A stretch of DNA of 64,000 nucleotides from an uncultured Mobiluncus sp. (GTDB taxonomy: Bacteria; Actinomycetota; Actinomycetes; Actinomycetales; Actinomycetaceae): contig NZ_CALUCZ010000007.1 of the NCBI RefSeq assembly GCF_943914685.1, forward strand, positions 1 through 64,000, written 5' to 3'. Below the pieces are notes generated by a model. The model had not been told where the DNA came from. It searched no databases and saw only the letters and a list, made by a program, of their open reading frames with translations. Shown here in pieces: positions 61,275-64,000 of the stretch. A program made the position numbers and the translations under genes. Every line of letters begins with the position of its first letter. The first letter of the stretch is position 1.

Positions 61275-61556
61275 ATGGGTTTGGAAGATTTGGCTGGTAA
61301 GGCTAAGGACTTGGGTGAAAAGGCCAAGGACGCTGCCAAGGATTTGGGCGATAAGACCAAAGATGCCGCTAAGGACTTGGGCGATAAGGCCAAGGACGCG
61401 GTGGATTCCGCCAAAGACGCGGTGACTTCTGAGGACAAGACCGACAAGGTTTTGGACGACGTTGCCGGCGCTGCCAATAAGGTGACCGGCGGCAAGTTCG
61501 CGGACAAGATTGACGCTGCCCGCGATGCTGCTGACGACAAGTTGGGCGGCAAGTAA
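61275..61556 (+). CDS. MT0933-like antitoxin with LEA-type repeats
   Basis: A 93-residue highly charged helical protein. The C-terminus (KVTGGKFADKIDAARDAADDKL) matches the MT0933/Rv0909 antitoxin family. The first half is a run of short repeats of the form KAKDxGEKAKDAAKDLGDK, like late-embryogenesis-abundant proteins, which guard against drying and aggregation. No Rv0910-like toxin gene adjoins. ATG 61275 follows GAAGGAG. Its place beside clpB and hspR-dnaJ-grpE makes a stress-protective role plausible. Confidence 0.75.
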   Translation: MGLEDLAGKAKDLGEKAKDAAKDLGDKTKDAAKDLGDKAKDAVDSAKDAVTSEDKTDKVLDDVAGAANKVTGGKFADKIDAARDAADDKLGGK

Positions 61557-61685
61557 GGCCTCGAATGATGGCTTCGTAATCCCTGATTATGCGGATTTTT
61601 CCGGGGGACGCTGGGAATACCGGCGTCCTCGCGGTATTTAACCGAAAGTGTGGGACCACCAAGCAACACCATTCACCCCCACACC

Positions 61686-62249
61686 CTATTGACCCCACAC
61701 CACTAGGGCACCCGACTGGGAGGACATTCCCAGAGGGAAACCGAGTGATTGGGTTTTTTCGGGACGCTGCCCGCGGTTCAGTTTGGTGACTTCACCGCTG
61801 GAGGAGGCGGCAAAGACCCGGTTTTGCCGGTTCGCCGCTAGGGCGAGCGCCGCGTTTTCTGCTTCGAGTTCGTCTACGCGGCGCTGTAGAGCCATGATGC
61901 GCCGAATCCCCTCCAGGTTCACGCCCTCCCCTTGAGACAGGGTTTGCACCTGGTGCAGCCGCGCTAGGTCCCGCAGCGAATAGCGTCGCCCGCCCCCGCC
62001 GGTACGCCCCGGCACCACCAGACCCATCCGGTCGTATTGACGCAGGGTCTGAGGGTGGATACTCATCAGTTCGGCGGCCTGAGACACCCGGAATCGGGGC
62101 TTGGCCCAAACCTGCTGAGCCTCCACCTCGCTGAGCCCCGAAGCGCCCTGAGCCCCGCCGAATTCTTTGGCCAGAATCGTCTCGACCAGCCGCCGATTGT
62201 TGGAATACAGCAGTGACAGGGCCGCGTTCATCTCATCGATTAGGCTCAT
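61686..62249 (-). CDS. hspR: HspR heat-shock repressor
   Basis: A 187-residue MerR-family repressor of the dnaK operon in actinobacteria. The DNA-binding part is FRVSQAAELMSIHPQTLRQY then DRMGLVVPGRTGGGGRRYS, and GEGVNLEGIRRIMALQRRVDELE forms the coiled coil. TAGGAGGTG gives the ribosome site, overlapping the dnaJ stop. It is the last gene of the operon; the HAIR operators would lie upstream of dnaK, outside the window. Confidence 0.95.
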   Translation of the reverse strand: MSLIDEMNAALSLLYSNNRRLVETILAKEFGGAQGASGLSEVEAQQVWAKPRFRVSQAAELMSIHPQTLRQYDRMGLVVPGRTGGGGRRYSLRDLARLHQVQTLSQGEGVNLEGIRRIMALQRRVDELEAENAALALAANRQNRVFAASSSGEVTKLNRGQRPEKTQSLGFPLGMSSQSGALVVWGQ

Positions 62250-62257
62250 GACACCTC

Positions 62258-63361
62258 CTAGAGCACGACCTTTCGATCCAACTCGGCACGCGGATCAGCG
62301 TTGCGGGTCGCCGCCGCAAAATCATCAACGGCTTTCTTGGCAGCCCGCGAAAGCTTCTGCGGGACGGCGACCTGCACCGTCAGGCGCAGATTCCCCCGGC
62401 CTTTCTTAGTGTGCAGGCCATATCCGGGAATACGGATTTCCTCACCCGATTGTGTACCGCTCGGTACATTAACTTTCACGGTCGTACCGTCCGGCAGCGG
62501 CACTTCAATAAGCGCCCCGTTGACGGCCTCCGCAAAGGTAATCGGCAGGGTAAACAGCAAATCCGTCCCGTCCAACTGCAGGAAAGGATGCGGAGAAACG
62601 CTGCAGGTCACCACCAGGTTGCCCGGTTTACCACCGTTGACGCCCGGCTTACCCTTGCCTTTCAGCCGAATCTTTTGCCCGTCCCGGACCCCCGGAGGAA
62701 TCCGCACGCTAATGACATCACCGTGCAGCTTGAGCCGAATGGTGGCGCCGTTATAAGCCTGTTTAAAGGTCAGCTTCGTGGAAGCCGTGAGGTCAGCACC
62801 GTCTTGCGCGCGGAACGCGAACTTACGCGCCCCCGCATTGGGCGCCCCGGCACCATAACCTGGCTCAGCCGCGGGCCGGGTTCCTCCCGGGTAACCGGAA
62901 AAGCCCTGACCAAAGCCGGTGTAGGACGCGCCCGGACCCGCTCCATCAGCACTATCCGCGTAACGGGTGAACGTGTTGAGGATATCGCTCAAATCCGGCC
63001 CGGTGGCGCCACCATAAGTGGTGCCGCCCCCGCCGTAGCCGCCGGAAAACATCGCCGAAAACACGTCCTCAAAATCAGAGGCGGAACCGTGGCGGGAACC
63101 CCCGGCCCGAAACCGGGGACCGCCAGAGGCCATGGCCCGCAAGGCATCGTACTTCTGACGCTGTTCGGAATCGGATAGAACCGAGTAAGCCTCACCGATT
63201 TCTTTAAACTTTTCCTCAGCAGCTTTATCGCCGGGATTCTGGTCCGGGTGATATTGACGCGCAAGCTTGCGATAGGCCTTTTTCAGGTCTTTATCCGTCA
63301 CGCCCTTGGAGACTCCCAGGACCGCGTAATAATCCTTATCAATCCAATCATTGGTGCCCAT
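62258..63361 (-). CDS. dnaJ: DnaJ co-chaperone without zinc-finger domain
   Basis: A 367-residue J-protein that hands substrates to DnaK. The J-domain has the HPD tripeptide (38-40) in YHPDQNPGD, followed by a Gly/Tyr-rich linker to about 190. The C-terminal substrate-binding domains are present (SVSPHPFLQLDGTDLLFTLP). The four CxxCxGxG repeats of type I DnaJ are absent and there is no Cys cluster, so it is type II (CbpA-like). AAAGGGGG precedes the ATG. Third in grpE-dnaJ-hspR order here. Confidence 0.94.
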   Translation of the reverse strand: MGTNDWIDKDYYAVLGVSKGVTDKDLKKAYRKLARQYHPDQNPGDKAAEEKFKEIGEAYSVLSDSEQRQKYDALRAMASGGPRFRAGGSRHGSASDFEDVFSAMFSGGYGGGGTTYGGATGPDLSDILNTFTRYADSADGAGPGASYTGFGQGFSGYPGGTRPAAEPGYGAGAPNAGARKFAFRAQDGADLTASTKLTFKQAYNGATIRLKLHGDVISVRIPPGVRDGQKIRLKGKGKPGVNGGKPGNLVVTCSVSPHPFLQLDGTDLLFTLPITFAEAVNGALIEVPLPDGTTVKVNVPSGTQSGEEIRIPGYGLHTKKGRGNLRLTVQVAVPQKLSRAAKKAVDDFAAATRNADPRAELDRKVVL

Positions 63362-63395
63362 CGCTTACCCCCTTTCCATTTTCTTGGTTCACGAT

Positions 63396-64000
63396 TCACG
63401 CCTCAGAAGGTTGGTCAGGAGAGGGATTTTTCTCTACTCCCACTACCACCATGGCAGCGCGCAAGACCCGTTCTCCCATCAGGTAGCCCGGCTGCGCCAC
63501 CGCGTCGATGATGTGTTCCCCATCGTCGTCCGCACCCGGAGCCATTTGTATGGCCTGGTGCAGATGTGGATCGAAGGTGTCCCCGACCACCCCGTAGCGC
63601 TTGACTTTAAACCGGGTCTGTAACGTGGATTCCAATTTGGTCGCCACCGCACCAAACGGACCTTCCAGATCGCCGTGCTGGCGAGCCAAATCGATGTCGT
63701 CCAACACCCCCATCAGGGCATCGACCACCGAGGCAACCCCCGCTTCCTGCTGCTGGGGGATTTCCGCCTTGGTACGTTTGGCGTAGTTGCTGTACTCCTG
63801 CTGGAGGTTATACAAATCCGCCCGTGCCCGCGCCAAGTCGTCCTTGGCTTGATCCAGTTCCTGGGTCAGAGCCGCGATGCGGTCCTCTTGCGCCTGCGCC
63901 AACTCGCTGGTCAGTTCATCAGCTTCACCCGAGGCAGGGTTGTCGCCCGCCTGGGCCGCACCCCCGGCCTCGTGATCAGCAGAGTCACCGGGGGAAACGT
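63396..64000 (-). CDS. grpE: GrpE nucleotide exchange factor, cut at the window edge
   Basis: At least 201 residues; the frame stays open to the window end, so the N-terminus is missing. GrpE releases ADP from DnaK. The long coiled coil (RIAALTQELDQAKDDLARARA) leads to the family core (LMGVLDDIDLARQHG) and the beta domain (VGDTFDPHLHQAIQMAPG). The visible N-part is rich in Gly, Ala, Asp and Glu. It lies 34 bp upstream of dnaJ and surely follows dnaK. Confidence 0.95.
   Translation of the reverse strand, partial: VSPGDSADHEAGGAAQAGDNPASGEADELTSELAQAQEDRIAALTQELDQAKDDLARARADLYNLQQEYSNYAKRTKAEIPQQQEAGVASVVDALMGVLDDIDLARQHGDLEGPFGAVATKLESTLQTRFKVKRYGVVGDTFDPHLHQAIQMAPGADDDGEHIIDAVAQPGYLMGERVLRAAMVVVGVEKNPSPDQPSEA

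Overview
The window looks like chromosomal DNA of a moderately GC-rich Gram-positive actinobacterium, most likely in or near the Actinomycetaceae (a Mobiluncus/Varibaculum-like organism would fit, but the genus is a guess). Pointers are a DtxR with every known metal ligand, a long cold-shock protein next to a DUF3027 gene, a RamB-type regulator beside the glyoxylate genes, MurT/GatD, HspR with the dnaK operon, a WXG100 protein, and many start codons with no ribosome binding site but a TANNNT hexamer 6-8 nt upstream, as in leaderless actinobacterial mRNAs.

Layout. 0-11 kb: tRNA fragment, NlpC/P60 cell-wall protein, dtxR, serC, purine permease, DUF3027, csp, a TPM-domain membrane protein, a NYN nuclease-like protein, and gatD-murT. 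11.3-17.4 kb: the most unusual region. It holds two copies of a sulfide:quinone-oxidoreductase-like flavoprotein fused at its C-terminus to a DsrC/TusE domain, each followed by a DsrE2-like protein, with a divergent glycerol-3-phosphate dehydrogenase between the two pairs. 17.4-21.7 kb: gluQ, lysS, a CsoR-like protein without metal ligands, panD, panC. 21.7-32.3 kb: a three-gene membrane/SH3 cluster, PH-domain membrane proteins, a DUF2520 dehydrogenase, a two-component system, a degenerate HD protein, a WXG100 protein and a secreted anchored protein.

32.6-41.4 kb: groEL under two CIRCE operators, a LytR_C protein, ung, nadABC, tRNA-Thr and a membrane Ser/Thr kinase. 41.6-53.9 kb: a stand-alone sugar-ABC ATPase, a candidate small RNA between two strong terminators, ramB divergent from aceA-aceB (glyoxylate bypass), xth with an odd open extension, a beta-glucosidase/MFS pair, a HAD phosphatase and an SDR. 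53.9-64 kb: fbaA, pyrE and a TrmH-family methylase with overlapping promoters, a serine hydrolase with a TetR regulator and shared operator-like sites, clpB with a sigma-H/R-type promoter, an orphan antitoxin-like repeat protein, and hspR-dnaJ-grpE running off the edge.

Several genes form working units: nadA-nadB-nadC (de novo NAD), panC/panD (pantothenate), aceA/aceB under RamB, bgl with its transporter, and the stress set groEL, clpB, grpE, dnaJ, hspR. The proposed new system is the duplicated flavoprotein-DsrC/DsrE2 cluster, which looks like a self-contained sulfur-relay module in which the sulfur-oxidising enzyme and its carrier domain are one polypeptide.
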